Positions 9,677 to 18,214 of a DNA stretch of 64,000 nucleotides are shown here, piece after piece (positions within the stretch are counted from its first letter, which is position 1; each line of letters begins with the position of its first letter). Both the position numbers and the translations under genes were made by a program. Source of the DNA: Homoserinimonas sp. OAct 916 (lineage in GTDB: Bacteria > Actinomycetota > Actinomycetes > Actinomycetales > Microbacteriaceae); the NCBI RefSeq assembly GCF_003260275.1, contig NZ_QJHB01000003.1, positions 124,001 through 188,000 on the forward strand, in the 5' to 3' direction. The notes under the pieces were generated by a model, which ran no database searches, had not been told where the DNA came from, and saw only the letters and a list, made by a program, of their open reading frames with translations.

Positions 9677-11314
9677 GTGTCCGTGCCCCAAATCCTGATC
9701 GTCGGCGGTGGTTACGCCGGTTTTTACACGGCCTGGAAACTCGAGAAGCAGTTGCGTCGTGGCGAGGCCGTGGTGACGCTCGTCGACCCGCTTCCCTACA
9801 TGACCTACCAGCCGTTCCTGCCCGAGGTGGCGGCCGGCTCGGTGGAGTCACGGCACGCAGTGGTCTCGCTGCGCAGGCACCTGCGCAAGACCACGATCAT
9901 TACGGCTGCAGTCAGCCATATCGATCACGCCACCAAGACGGCGACGATCACCCCGGCCGAGGGCGAGCCGTGGACAATGACGTATGACCACGTGGTCGTC
10001 ACTGCGGGCGCCGTCACGCGCACGTTCCCGATTCCGGGCGTCGCCGACAACGCCATTGGGCTGAAGACCATCGAAGAGGCCACGAACCTGCGTGATCGGA
10101 TGCTCGCCAACTTCGATCGCGCAGCAAACCTGCCCGACGGCCCCGAGCGCGACCGGCTACTGACCGTGGTGGTCGTCGGCGGCGGATTCAATGGCATCGA
10201 GGTGCTCGGTGAGCTGCGCTCTCTGGCCAGTTCGCTGATCAAGTACTATCCGCGGATCTCGTTCGACGATACACAGTTCCACCTGGTCGAGGCGATGAGC
10301 CGCATCATGCCGGAAGTATCACTCAAGACGGCCGAGAAGGTTGTTCAGCAGTACATCCAGCGCGGCGTGCAGATGCACCTCGACACGCAGTTGACCTCAG
10401 CGGTGGACGGTGTGGTCGAGATGTCTTCTGGGCTCATCGTTGAAACCGACATGATCATCTGGTCGGCCGGTGTGATGGCGAACCCAGTCGTGAAGAACAC
10501 CGACCTGCCGCTGGACGACCGCGGTCGCCTGCGAGTGCAGCCCGACCTGCGCGTCGTCGGCGATGACGGTGTCATCGAGGGTGCGTGGGGTGCAGGTGAC
10601 GTCGCTGCGGTACCCGACCTCACCGGCGGCGGTGTCGGGGGGTACTGCGTGCCGAATGCCCAGCACGCCGTGCGCCAGGCCAAGCGGCTGTCGAAGAACC
10701 TCGTGGCGCTGCTGCGCGGGGAGGTTCCTGTGGAATACAAGCACAAGGGCCTCGGCGCAGTGGCCGGACTCGGCGTCGGCCACGGCGCCTTCCAATCGGG
10801 CAAGTTCGGCTTTACCGGCCCGCTCGCGTGGATTGCGCACCGTGGCTACCACGGCTTGGCTGTTCCCACCGTGGAGCGCAAGATGCGCGTGTTCGGAAAC
10901 TGGCTGTTCAACTTCCTGGCCACGCGCGACATCGTTGGTCTTGAAGCGATCCAGACTCCGCGTGCGGCGTTCGAGGCGGTGGCGGCGCGACCGAAGCCCG
11001 CCGTGGAGAAGCCCGCTGAGAAACCGTCATCCGAATCCACTGCAGCCAAGGTCGACACGGAAAAGGTAGCGGTCACGGCAGCGGCAGCGAAGGCTCCGTC
11101 TGGGAAGGCTCCGTCTGGGAAGGCCCCTGCCAAGAAGGCCCCGGCAGCAAAGGCAGCAACCGCGACGGCCCCGGCCAAGGCGCCGACCTCCAAAGCCGCT
11201 GCGTCTCGGGCAGCAGCGACAGCGGCCACGAAGGCCCCGGCCACGAAGGCCACCCCGAAGGAGACTGATTCCGCGGCCGATTCAACGGAGAAGGCCGACC
11301 CCTCGAAGGCATAA
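9677..11314 (+). CDS. ndh: Type II NADH:quinone oxidoreductase with Lys/Ala-rich C-terminal tail
   Basis: Single-subunit, non-proton-pumping respiratory NADH dehydrogenase. The FAD-binding glycine motif GGGYAGFYTAW is at the N-terminus, a second dinucleotide-binding VVVVGGGFNGIEVLGEL follows near residue 165, and the FAD-closing GAGDVAAVPDLTGGG lies near 312. The catalytic part ends near residue 435. The last ~105 residues are a low-complexity tail rich in Ala, Lys, Pro and Ser (repeated SGKAP/KKAPAAKA-like blocks), resembling histone H1-like or actinobacterial HupB tails. Start GTG 9677 follows AAGGAG. A tRNA gene follows 18 bp after the stop. Confidence 0.93.
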   Translation: MSVPQILIVGGGYAGFYTAWKLEKQLRRGEAVVTLVDPLPYMTYQPFLPEVAAGSVESRHAVVSLRRHLRKTTIITAAVSHIDHATKTATITPAEGEPWTMTYDHVVVTAGAVTRTFPIPGVADNAIGLKTIEEATNLRDRMLANFDRAANLPDGPERDRLLTVVVVGGGFNGIEVLGELRSLASSLIKYYPRISFDDTQFHLVEAMSRIMPEVSLKTAEKVVQQYIQRGVQMHLDTQLTSAVDGVVEMSSGLIVETDMIIWSAGVMANPVVKNTDLPLDDRGRLRVQPDLRVVGDDGVIEGAWGAGDVAAVPDLTGGGVGGYCVPNAQHAVRQAKRLSKNLVALLRGEVPVEYKHKGLGAVAGLGVGHGAFQSGKFGFTGPLAWIAHRGYHGLAVPTVERKMRVFGNWLFNFLATRDIVGLEAIQTPRAAFEAVAARPKPAVEKPAEKPSSESTAAKVDTEKVAVTAAAAKAPSGKAPSGKAPAKKAPAAKAATATAPAKAPTSKAAASRAAATAATKAPATKATPKETDSAADSTEKADPSKA

Positions 11315-11332
11315 AAGGCGCGGTATCCGCGG

Positions 11333-11406
11333 GCCCCCATAGCCCAATCGGCAGAGGCAGACGACTTAAAATCGTTCCAGTCTGGGTTCGAGTCCCAGTG
11401 GGGGTA
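11333..11406 (+). tRNA. tRNA-Leu (anticodon UAA) with a short variable loop
   Basis: Folds by eye as a cloverleaf: acceptor 11333-11339 with 11399-11405, D-arm 42-58, anticodon stem 60-64/72-76 with loop CTTAAAA (anticodon TAA at 11367-11369), variable region of 5 nt (11377-11381), T-arm 82-98 with TTCGAGT, discriminator A 11406. The CCA is not encoded. The anticodon reads leucine UUA, a rare codon at this GC content. Leucine tRNAs normally have a long class II variable arm, so the 5-nt loop is unexpected. Confidence 0.9.
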
Positions 11407-11730
11407 CTTGGGCACGAACAGTTGATGTCAGATGCGAACAGTGCCTCGTGATTCTGGCGCGTTTCGCCCTTACTTGACTGGCGCGGCGTGATCCGGGTGG
11501 TGGGGTGGAAAGGATTCGGGGAGCACAGATTCCCCTTGTCGTTTACCGCAGGCGGCGAGATGCTGCATACTATGGTGATGAGTGGGACGATTGACTCACT
11601 CTCATCGAGCAAGGATGCACGATGCTGTGCGACCGAAGGAGCTGCGTGACTTGATCATGCACGAACCAACCCAGCACGAACCAACCCAGCACGATTCAAC
11701 CCAGCACGACCCAGCCAGCCAGGCGACCCA
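11407..11730. other. Non-coding gap with promoter/operator candidates and a tandem array
   Basis: 324 nt without a gene. A weak promoter (TTTACC 11542-11547, 18-nt spacer, CATACT 11566-11571) is followed at the expected transcription start by an inverted repeat, TGAGT (11579-11583) / ACTCA (11594-11598), a possible site for the TetR protein encoded downstream. The 15-bp array at 11660-11719 fills most of the remaining leader. Nothing else is recognised. Confidence 0.4.
11660..11719. repeat. Tandem array, 4 x 15 bp, upstream of tetR start
   Basis: Units cacgaaccaacccag (two exact copies), cacgattcaacccag and a degenerate cacgacccagccagc. It ends 11 nt before ATG 11731, where a normal ribosome-binding site would be; no good SD is seen. 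Confidence 0.92.
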
Positions 11731-12381
11731 ATGACCGATGAGACGGTGATGACGTCGAGCACGTCCGACGTCAAATCGCCCCAGCGCATGCCCGTTGCCG
11801 AGCGACGGACCGCCCTCATCGACGCGGCACTACGGGTCGTTGCCCAACACGGGGTGTCCGGGGCGACCACGAGGGCGATTGTTGCCGAGGCAGGTATGGC
11901 GCTGGCGAGCTTCCACTACGCCTTCTCCAGCCGTGACGAATTGATGACCGAACTTGTGAATCACGTCATCGAGCACGAACAGACAGCGCTGGTGCCGCCG
12001 CTGCCCCATGAGGCAGCGAGCGTGCGCAATGTTCTCCGTGACGGCCTTCAGCGCTATTTCGATCACCTCGTCGAGGAGCCCGAACGCGAACAGGCGATGC
12101 TCGAGCTGACACAGTACGCGCTGCGCACTCCAACGCTGCAATCCTTGGCCCGCCGGCAGTATGACCGCTACTTCGAGATGGCCCGGGATTCGCTGACTCT
12201 GGCGGCTGAGCTCACCGGAGCCGTCTGGCGTGTTCCCACCGAAGAGATCGCCCACCTACTGGTCGCCGTCACCGACGGGCTCACCGTCGGCTGGTTGGTG
12301 AACAGGGACGACGCCGCTGCCCGCGCCCTCATGGACCTCGCCGCCGACAGCATCGCTCACCTCGCGGAGGAAAGCGCATGA
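11731..12381 (+). CDS. TetR-family regulator heading an MFS/PLP enzyme/oxidase operon
   Basis: 216-aa TetR-type protein. The HTH is at about residues 30-70 (TRAIVAEAGMALASFHYAFSSRDEL), followed by a helical effector domain. Its stop overlaps the MFS start (ATGA), so the two are translationally coupled; regulation of the downstream transport and catabolic genes by a ligand is the natural inference. The start could also be ATG 11749; 11731 is used as the first ATG after the repeat leader. Confidence 0.88.
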   Translation: MTDETVMTSSTSDVKSPQRMPVAERRTALIDAALRVVAQHGVSGATTRAIVAEAGMALASFHYAFSSRDELMTELVNHVIEHEQTALVPPLPHEAASVRNVLRDGLQRYFDHLVEEPEREQAMLELTQYALRTPTLQSLARRQYDRYFEMARDSLTLAAELTGAVWRVPTEEIAHLLVAVTDGLTVGWLVNRDDAAARALMDLAADSIAHLAEESA

Positions 12382-13658
12382 GTGGCGTGGTCAAGGCGCC
12401 GGCGACGACCATTGGTGTCTTTCAGGAACCCACCGCCCGGGTCACCTCCGGCTGGATCGCGGTTTTCGCCACCGCCTGGTTCGGTATCTGGATGGCGCAA
12501 CTCACCCCGATCCAGCTCTTGTTGCCGGCCCAGATCGAAGCGCAGCTGCACGCCACGAACTGGGTCGACAACGTGGTCGCCTTCGGCATCATCTCGGGTA
12601 TTGCGGGCCTGTGCGCGCTGGCCGCGTACCCGTTGACCGGTGCCCTGTCTGACCGCACCACGAGCCGCTTCGGTCGACGGCGTCCGTGGATGGCTGCAGG
12701 GGCGCTGGTGTTTGCCCTCTCATTGTTCCTGCTCGGTCTGCAGTCGTCGATGATCGGGATCGGATTCTTCTGGTCCTGCGCGCTGATCGGGTTCTGCATG
12801 CTGACAGCGGCACTCACCGCCACGATCTCCGACCAGGTGCCAGTGACCCAGCGAGGGTACGTCTCCGGCTGGTTGTCGGCCCCGCAGGCCATCGGCACGA
12901 TCGCTGGTCTCATGCTGGTGACCATGCTGTTCACCGGCCAATTCGTCGGATATTCCGTGATGGCCATCCTGCTGGTGGTTCTGGTCACCCCGTTCCTGTT
13001 GTTCGTGCGCGACACCCGGTTGCTGCCTGACCAGCGGGAGCCGCTCACCGCGCGGGGAATCCTGGAGAGCCTATGGATCAGCCCACGTGAGCATCCGGAT
13101 TTCGGCTGGACCCTGCTCAGCCGAATACTGGTCAATTTCGGCAATGCGTTCGGAACCACGCTTCTGCTGTATTTCTTGGCGTTTGGTTTAGACCTCGGGA
13201 TGGGCGACGCCGAAGACGGCCTGCTGCTGTTGACCGGGATCTACATGGTGTTCGTCATCCTGGCCTCCCTCGGCGCCGGCAAATGGTCGGACAAGGTCGG
13301 CAGACGCAAGGTGTTTGTGTTCGTGGCATCCACGCTGCAGGCGATTGCCGCCCTGTTGCTCGCGTTCGTGCCCAGCCTCGATGTGGCCATGGTCGCCGCC
13401 GGCCTCCTGGGGCTCGGCTACGGCTGTTTCCTGTCGGTCGACCAGGCTCTCGCAACGCAGGTGTTGCCCGACCCCGCCTCCCGAGGCAAAGACCTCGGCA
13501 TCATGAACATCGCAACCGCCGTGCCGCAGGCCATCGCTCCGCTGCTCGGTGCAATCACCGTCGCCGCGCTCGGGGGATTCAGCGGTTTGTTCATCATGGC
13601 CGGAGTGTTTGCCTTCGCGGGTGCGCTCGCGGTGGCTCAAGTGAAATCTGTGCGTTGA
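12378..13658 (+). CDS. Major facilitator superfamily transporter
   Basis: 426 aa with about 12 hydrophobic segments. The loop 2-3 motif reads GALSDRTTSRFGRRRPW and the matching loop 8-9 motif GKWSDKVGRRK, both classical MFS signatures. The substrate is unknown; the cytoplasmic neighbours (a D-threonine aldolase/alanine-racemase-like enzyme and an aldonolactone oxidase) suggest a sugar-acid or amino-acid-like solute. It overlaps tetR by 4 nt. The stop codon is the first of a series of similar 16-bp units. Confidence 0.9.
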   Translation: MSGVVKAPATTIGVFQEPTARVTSGWIAVFATAWFGIWMAQLTPIQLLLPAQIEAQLHATNWVDNVVAFGIISGIAGLCALAAYPLTGALSDRTTSRFGRRRPWMAAGALVFALSLFLLGLQSSMIGIGFFWSCALIGFCMLTAALTATISDQVPVTQRGYVSGWLSAPQAIGTIAGLMLVTMLFTGQFVGYSVMAILLVVLVTPFLLFVRDTRLLPDQREPLTARGILESLWISPREHPDFGWTLLSRILVNFGNAFGTTLLLYFLAFGLDLGMGDAEDGLLLLTGIYMVFVILASLGAGKWSDKVGRRKVFVFVASTLQAIAALLLAFVPSLDVAMVAAGLLGLGYGCFLSVDQALATQVLPDPASRGKDLGIMNIATAVPQAIAPLLGAITVAALGGFSGLFIMAGVFAFAGALAVAQVKSVR

Positions 13659-13761
13659 AATAGTCGTGCGTTCGAGAGTTTGTGCGTTGGAGAAGTGGCG
13701 TGTTGACGAAGCAGCGTGTTGAAGAAGCAGCGTGTTAAAGATGCAGCCGCTAGAGAAGGTG
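13650..13761. repeat. Tandem array, 7 x 16 bp, starting in the MFS stop codon region
   Basis: In strict 16-bp phase from 13650: gtgcgttgaaatagtc, gtgcgttcgagagttt, gtgcgttggagaagtg, gcgtgttgacgaagca, gcgtgttgaagaagca, gcgtgttaaagatgca, then a weak seventh unit. Unit 1 contains the last codons and TGA stop of the MFS gene. The array runs almost to the next start (13773). Confidence 0.85.
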
Positions 13762-13772
13762 TGTTGAGGTAA

Positions 13773-15041
13773 ATGAAACTGACACTGTCCCCGCCCGAGG
13801 GGTCGATGGGCCGCCCCGCGACTCCCTGGACCAGCCCCGAGCACTACTGGCCCGAGCTGACGCGCGCGACCGAACATCTGGATCCACCTGTTGCCGTGCT
13901 CCACCTGGGTGCGCTCGAGCACAACGCGGCCGACATGGTGCGGCGCGCGGCGGGCAAGCCTATCCGGGTCGCCTCCAAGTCGGTGCGGGTGCGCGGAGTG
14001 ATCGATGCGGTGCTGGAGTTGCCCGGTTATCACGGGGTGCTCGCCTACACCTTGGCCGAGGCGCTGTGGTTGGCCGAGCCCTCTGCCGCGCGCTCGGGTA
14101 TCGACGACGTGGTCGTCGGCTATCCGACGGTCGACCGGAAGGAGATCGCCCGGTTGGGTGCCTCCGCGGAGTTGGCCGGTCGGGTGACCCTGATGATCGA
14201 CTCCGTCGCGCAACTCGACCTGATCGACCACGTGTGCCCACCGGGAAAGCGGGAATCGATTCGGGTCTGCCTGGAACTCGACGGCTCTTGGCTGGCGCCC
14301 GTGCTGGGCAAGCTCGGCGTGTGGCGTTCACCGATATACACTCCGGCCGACGCGCGGCGGCTCGCCGAAGAGATCGTGCAGAGGCCCGGCTTCGAACTGG
14401 TCGGAATGATGGCCTATGAGGCGCAGATCGCCGGGGTCGGGGATGCCCCGGCCGGGCAGCCGGTGATGGCACGGGTGAACCGGTGGATGCAACGCCAGTC
14501 CAGACCGGAGATCGCCACCCGTCGCGGCGAGGCAGTGACCGCCGTGCGGCAGGTCGCCGACCTCGAGTTCGTGAACGGTGGTGGAACCGGGTCGCTGGAG
14601 TCGACTTCTGCAGACGCCTCGGTCACTGAGATCGCTGCCGGCAGTGGCCTGCTCGGCGGCCACCTGTTCGACAACTACGCCGGATTCCTGCCGGCCCCCG
14701 CCGCGGCTTTCGCCCTACCGATTGTGCGCAAGGCCACGGCAGATTCGGCGACCATGCTCGGGGGCGGCTGGATCGCATCCGGCGTACCGGCCGCCGACCG
14801 GTTGCCGAGCCTGGAGTGGCCGCTTGGGCTGCGTTACGCACCCAGGGAGGCAGCGGGCGAGGTTCAGTCGCCGGTCTTCGGCACGGCGGCGGCCGGCCTG
14901 GTACCCGGCGACCGGGTGTGGTTGCGGCACACGAAATCCGGTGAGCTGAGCGAGCACGTCGACCGATTCCACATCGTTGACGGGAACAAGGTCATCGGCA
15001 CGTTGCCGAGCTACCGAGGTGAGGGGAAGGTCTTCCTGTGA
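13773..15041 (+). CDS. PLP-dependent alanine racemase N-domain protein (D-threonine aldolase / D-serine dehydratase-like)
   Basis: Fold-type III PLP enzyme. HLGALEHNAADMVRRAAGKP followed by RVASKSVRVR places the PLP lysine near residue 68 in the alanine racemase N-terminal barrel; the C-terminal half has the D-serine dehydratase-like region (metal-site type PGDRVWLRHTKSGELSEHVDRFHIV). Likely chemistry is retro-aldol cleavage or deamination of a D-hydroxy amino acid; the exact substrate is not deducible. The stop overlaps the next gene by GTGA. ATG 13806 is an alternative start. Confidence 0.85.
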   Translation: MKLTLSPPEGSMGRPATPWTSPEHYWPELTRATEHLDPPVAVLHLGALEHNAADMVRRAAGKPIRVASKSVRVRGVIDAVLELPGYHGVLAYTLAEALWLAEPSAARSGIDDVVVGYPTVDRKEIARLGASAELAGRVTLMIDSVAQLDLIDHVCPPGKRESIRVCLELDGSWLAPVLGKLGVWRSPIYTPADARRLAEEIVQRPGFELVGMMAYEAQIAGVGDAPAGQPVMARVNRWMQRQSRPEIATRRGEAVTAVRQVADLEFVNGGGTGSLESTSADASVTEIAAGSGLLGGHLFDNYAGFLPAPAAAFALPIVRKATADSATMLGGGWIASGVPAADRLPSLEWPLGLRYAPREAAGEVQSPVFGTAAAGLVPGDRVWLRHTKSGELSEHVDRFHIVDGNKVIGTLPSYRGEGKVFL

Positions 15042-16387
15042 CCGTCAGCGAACGCAATGAGAAGACGGGATCCACTCTGATTTCTGGAACGGTGTGGCGC
15101 AACTGGGCCCGCACGGTTGAAGTGCGGCCGACGCTGGTGGCGCGACCCACCAGCGTCGCAGGTGTGCAGCGTGCCATCGAAACGGCTCGTGCGCGCGGCA
15201 TCACGGTGAAGGCAGTAGGGGCGGGGCACAGTTTCACAGCCATCGCTGAGGCGCCGGGTGTGCAACTCGACCTGACCCGGCTCACGGGGCTGATCGACGT
15301 GGATCAGGCCCGGCGCCGTGTGAGGCTTCTGGCCGGCACCTGCCTGCGCGACATCCCCGAGCTGCTGGCCCCGTATGCGTTGGCGATGGAAAACCTCGGC
15401 GATATCGACTCACAGTCGATCAGCGGTGCGATCTCCACCGGGACCCACGGAACCGGGGCGTCGTTCGGCGGCATCGCAACGCAGGTGGTGGCAGCGCTGG
15501 TGGTTACGGCATCCGGGGATCTGCTGAGAATCGACGAGAACCAGAACAGCGAATTGCTGCCGGCACTGTCGCTCGGGCTCGGTGCCCTGGGAATCCTGGT
15601 CGAAGTGACACTGCAATGCGTGCCACAGTTCGTGCTACAGGCCGTGGAGCAGCCCGAACGACTCGACGCCGTGCTGGAGTCGGTGTTGGAGCGCGCGGCG
15701 GCGGTTGACCATTTCGAGTTCTACTGGTTCCCGCACACGAAAACCGCTCTGACCAAGTCGAACACCCGGCTGCCGGCCGACGCGCACCGTGAACCGTTGA
15801 CCGTGACCAAGGCCTATCTTGACGACGTCGTCGTCGCGAACGGCGTGTTCCGCCTGACCTGCAACCTCGGCCGGATCGCGCCGGCTGCGATACCCGGCAT
15901 CAACCGGATGGCGGAGAAACTGACCGGTAACCGCCGATTCACCGACCTGTCGACCAACGTGTTCATCACCAGGCGCACGGTGCGGTTCAAAGAGATGGAG
16001 TACGCCATCCCGGCTGAACACGTGGTGAGCGCACTGCGCGAGATCAACGCGGTGATCCAGCGGAGGGGGTTGCGAATCTCCTTTCCCCTTGAGGTGCGGT
16101 TTGCGAAGGAGGATTCGTTGTGGCTGTCGACCGCCAGCGGGCGGGCAACGGTGTACATCGCGGCGCACCGGTTCTTCCGCGAAGACCACCGCGAGTACTT
16201 CGCGGCGCTGGAGGAAGTGTTGCGTTCCTTTGGCGGGCGACCACATTGGGGCAAGATGCACACGCAGGACGCCGAGTCACTGCGCCAGGTGTACCCCCAC
16301 TTCGACAACTTCATCGAACTGCGGGACCGGCTCGACCCGGAACGGTTGTTCGCCAATCGGTACTTGGACCGCGTGCTCGGCGCCTGA
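15038..16387 (+). CDS. FAD-linked D-arabinono-1,4-lactone oxidase family protein
   Basis: Vanillyl-alcohol-oxidase-fold flavoprotein of the aldonolactone oxidase group. The FAD-binding_4 domain includes VGAGHSFTAIA with His64, the usual covalent 8-alpha-histidyl FAD site, and SGAISTGTHGTG; the C-terminal ALO domain ends in GGRPHWGKMHT, characteristic of the family. It oxidises a sugar-1,4-lactone (or alditol) with O2 or another acceptor. Starts at GTG 15038 inside the preceding stop. The stop lies in a short tandem repeat and a terminator hairpin follows. Confidence 0.9.
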   Translation: MTVSERNEKTGSTLISGTVWRNWARTVEVRPTLVARPTSVAGVQRAIETARARGITVKAVGAGHSFTAIAEAPGVQLDLTRLTGLIDVDQARRRVRLLAGTCLRDIPELLAPYALAMENLGDIDSQSISGAISTGTHGTGASFGGIATQVVAALVVTASGDLLRIDENQNSELLPALSLGLGALGILVEVTLQCVPQFVLQAVEQPERLDAVLESVLERAAAVDHFEFYWFPHTKTALTKSNTRLPADAHREPLTVTKAYLDDVVVANGVFRLTCNLGRIAPAAIPGINRMAEKLTGNRRFTDLSTNVFITRRTVRFKEMEYAIPAEHVVSALREINAVIQRRGLRISFPLEVRFAKEDSLWLSTASGRATVYIAAHRFFREDHREYFAALEEVLRSFGGRPHWGKMHTQDAESLRQVYPHFDNFIELRDRLDPERLFANRYLDRVLGA

Positions 16388-16432
16388 GCTGTGGGCGCCA
16401 ATTGAGCTGTGTGGGCGCCCCTGAGCGGTGTG
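16379..16432. repeat. Imperfect tandem array (~3 copies, 15-20 bp) over the lactone oxidase stop codon
   Basis: ggcgcc-tgagctgtg (contains the TGA stop), ggcgccaattgagctgtgt and ggcgcccctgagcggtgtg follow each other. Each copy carries a TGAGC like the gene end. Confidence 0.75.
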
Positions 16433-16473
16433 GCCCTCCTGGCCCCGACTTGTCCTCGTCATTGCCCCCGGGA

Positions 16474-16520
16474 GTGCAGTAGATGGGGGAATCCGCGTCG
16501 GTTAACCCCATCTGCTGCAC
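16474..16520. terminator. Bidirectional hairpin terminator between convergent genes
   Basis: GTGCAGTAGATGGGG (16474-16488) pairs with CCCCATCTGCTGCAC (16506-16520), 15 bp with one mismatch and a 17-nt loop. It lies between the lactone oxidase (+) and the ABC permease (-). Confidence 0.75.
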
Positions 16521-16547
16521 GCTCGGCGGAGGACGGGAGGATATCCA

Positions 16548-16599
16548 GAGGTCAGGGCGAGAGGTGTGGGCGAGGGGTGAGGGCGAGAGGTCAGGACGG
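16548..16599. repeat. Tandem array, ~4 x 13 bp, abutting the ABC permease stop
   Basis: gaggtcagggcga, gaggtgtgggcga, ggggtgagggcga and a partial gaggtcagg. It ends at the permease stop codon (16600-16602 on the minus strand), so it is the start of that gene's 3' UTR. Confidence 0.8.
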
Positions 16600-17334
16600 C
16601 TACGGGGTCCGGCGGCGCAGGGTGATGGCACCGAGCACGATGAAGCCGACGATGAACGCGGCGATGATCAGCAGTTCCACCCCGATCCAGGCCGCGTCAT
16701 GGCTGCCGGTGGCGACGGCGTTCAACGCGTCGATGGCGTGGGAGAGCGGCAACCAGTCGGAGATGAAGTGCAGGAAGTCTGGCAGTTGATCACGGGGCAG
16801 GAAGATGCCCCCCAGCAGGATCTGGGGAAATATCAACGCCGGCATGAACTGCACCACCTGGAACTCGGTGCGGGCGAACGCGCTGGCGAGAAGGCCGAGC
16901 GTGGTGCCGAGAATTGCGTCCACTACAGCGATCGCGAACAGCAGCCAGAGGGAACCCTCGATGGTCAAGCCGCACACCCAGACGGCGAACGAGACCGTGA
17001 CCGCGGCCTGCAGCAGGGCCAGCAGACTGAACGCGATGGCGTAGCCGAGGATGAACTCAAGCTGCCGGATCGGCATGGTCAGTAGGCGCTCCAGCGTGCC
17101 CGTGCGGCGTTCGCGCAACGTGGCGATGCTGGTGATCAGGAACATGATGGTGAACGGGAACAACGCCAGCATTGCCGGGCCGATCTGTTCGAACACCGGG
17201 GTGTCGACGAACAACCAGGCGATCAGCCCGATGAGCAGGCTCGGTACGACCAGCAGCAGGCCGACGGTGCGGGGATCGTGACGGATCTGCTGCAGTGCCC
17301 GGCCCGCCGTCGCAAACGTGCGCCGGGCGTTCAC
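16600..17334 (-). CDS. ABC-2 type transporter permease
   Basis: 244-aa membrane protein with six predicted spans, ABC-2/DrrB class. The loop RERRTGTLERLLTMPIRQLEFILGY after the second span is the family's conserved elbow segment. It forms an exporter with the ATPase encoded just upstream (4-nt overlap at 17331-17334). Cargo unknown; DrrAB-type systems export drugs, lipids or antibiotics. The ATG is set by the overlap. Confidence 0.92.
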   Translation of the reverse strand: MNARRTFATAGRALQQIRHDPRTVGLLLVVPSLLIGLIAWLFVDTPVFEQIGPAMLALFPFTIMFLITSIATLRERRTGTLERLLTMPIRQLEFILGYAIAFSLLALLQAAVTVSFAVWVCGLTIEGSLWLLFAIAVVDAILGTTLGLLASAFARTEFQVVQFMPALIFPQILLGGIFLPRDQLPDFLHFISDWLPLSHAIDALNAVATGSHDAAWIGVELLIIAAFIVGFIVLGAITLRRRTP

Positions 17335-18071
17335 GACCCACCTGCCCGATGCTTCGGGTGCTGCCGGATGATGGCGAGGAATGCCTCCTCCGCCGTGGCA
17401 GCGCCGGTGCGAGCGAGTAACTCGCTGGGGGTGAGATCCGCTACGAGGTCACCATCGCGCATCAGCAGCAGACGGTCGCAGCGAGTGGCCTCATCCATCA
17501 CATGCGAGGACACCAGCAGGGTACTGCCACCTCGGGCCAGATCGTGGAAGAGGTTCCAGAGATCTTCGCGAAGCACCGGGTCCAACCCGACAGTCGGCTC
17601 GTCGAGTACCAGGAGGGGCGGGCTGGACAACATCGCGACGGCCAAGGAGACCCGGCTGCGCTGGCCTCCGGACAGGGTAGCCACCAGTTGGCCGGCCGTG
17701 TCGCTCAGCGCGGTCTCCTGGAGTACCCGGTCGATGTCCTCGGCCCGGGCGCCGAGCACAGACCGGAAATAGCTCAGGTTCTGCCGCACCGTGAGGTCGT
17801 CGTAGATGCTGGCCGCCTGGGTGGAATATCCCACCAGTCTGCGTAGCCGTGCGTCTCCGGAGGGTAGACCGAGCACCTGCACACTGCCGGATGCGATCCT
17901 CTGCACGCCGACGATTGATCGCATCAGAGTCGTCTTGCCGCCGCCGCTGGGCCCCAACAGCCCAACCACCTGTCCGCAGGGTACGGTGACTGTGATGCCG
18001 TGCAGTACCAGCTTCTTGCCGCGCCGCACACGCAGGGACTCGCATTCGATGGCGGGGGCGGTGTCGGGCAT
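17331..18071 (-). CDS. ABC transporter ATP-binding protein
   Basis: 246-aa nucleotide-binding subunit of the exporter with the permease downstream. Walker A reads GPSGGGKTT, Q-loop YSTQAAS, signature LSGGQRSRVSLA, Walker B LLVLDEPTVGLDP and H-loop VSSHV. Closest in style to daunorubicin-resistance/ABC-2 ATPases. Starts at ATG 18071, divergent from lemA with 143 bp between. Confidence 0.95.
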   Translation of the reverse strand: MPDTAPAIECESLRVRRGKKLVLHGITVTVPCGQVVGLLGPSGGGKTTLMRSIVGVQRIASGSVQVLGLPSGDARLRRLVGYSTQAASIYDDLTVRQNLSYFRSVLGARAEDIDRVLQETALSDTAGQLVATLSGGQRSRVSLAVAMLSSPPLLVLDEPTVGLDPVLREDLWNLFHDLARGGSTLLVSSHVMDEATRCDRLLLMRDGDLVADLTPSELLARTGAATAEEAFLAIIRQHPKHRAGGS

Positions 18072-18154
18072 CCGTAGTCCCTTTCCTCCGTGATGCTGAA
18101 AACCTGAGTGTACTCGCTGACTCGCGTGCGGAAAAGGTGAGGGCGTACCGCCAG

Positions 18155-18207
18155 TTGACTGAGAGGATACTCATTCTCAGCGACTGTCACAGGACTGTCG
18201 ATATAGT
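18155..18207 (+). promoter_or_regulatory. Promoter/inverted repeat upstream of lemA
   Basis: TATAGT (18202-18207) lies 7 nt before ATG 18215, consistent with a leaderless transcript. Upstream, an inverted repeat CTGAGA (18159-18164) / TCTCAG (18175-18180) with a 10-nt spacer overlaps a TTGACT hexamer (18155-18160) and may be a regulator site in this divergent region. Confidence 0.45.
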
Positions 18208-18214
18208 GAAGATC

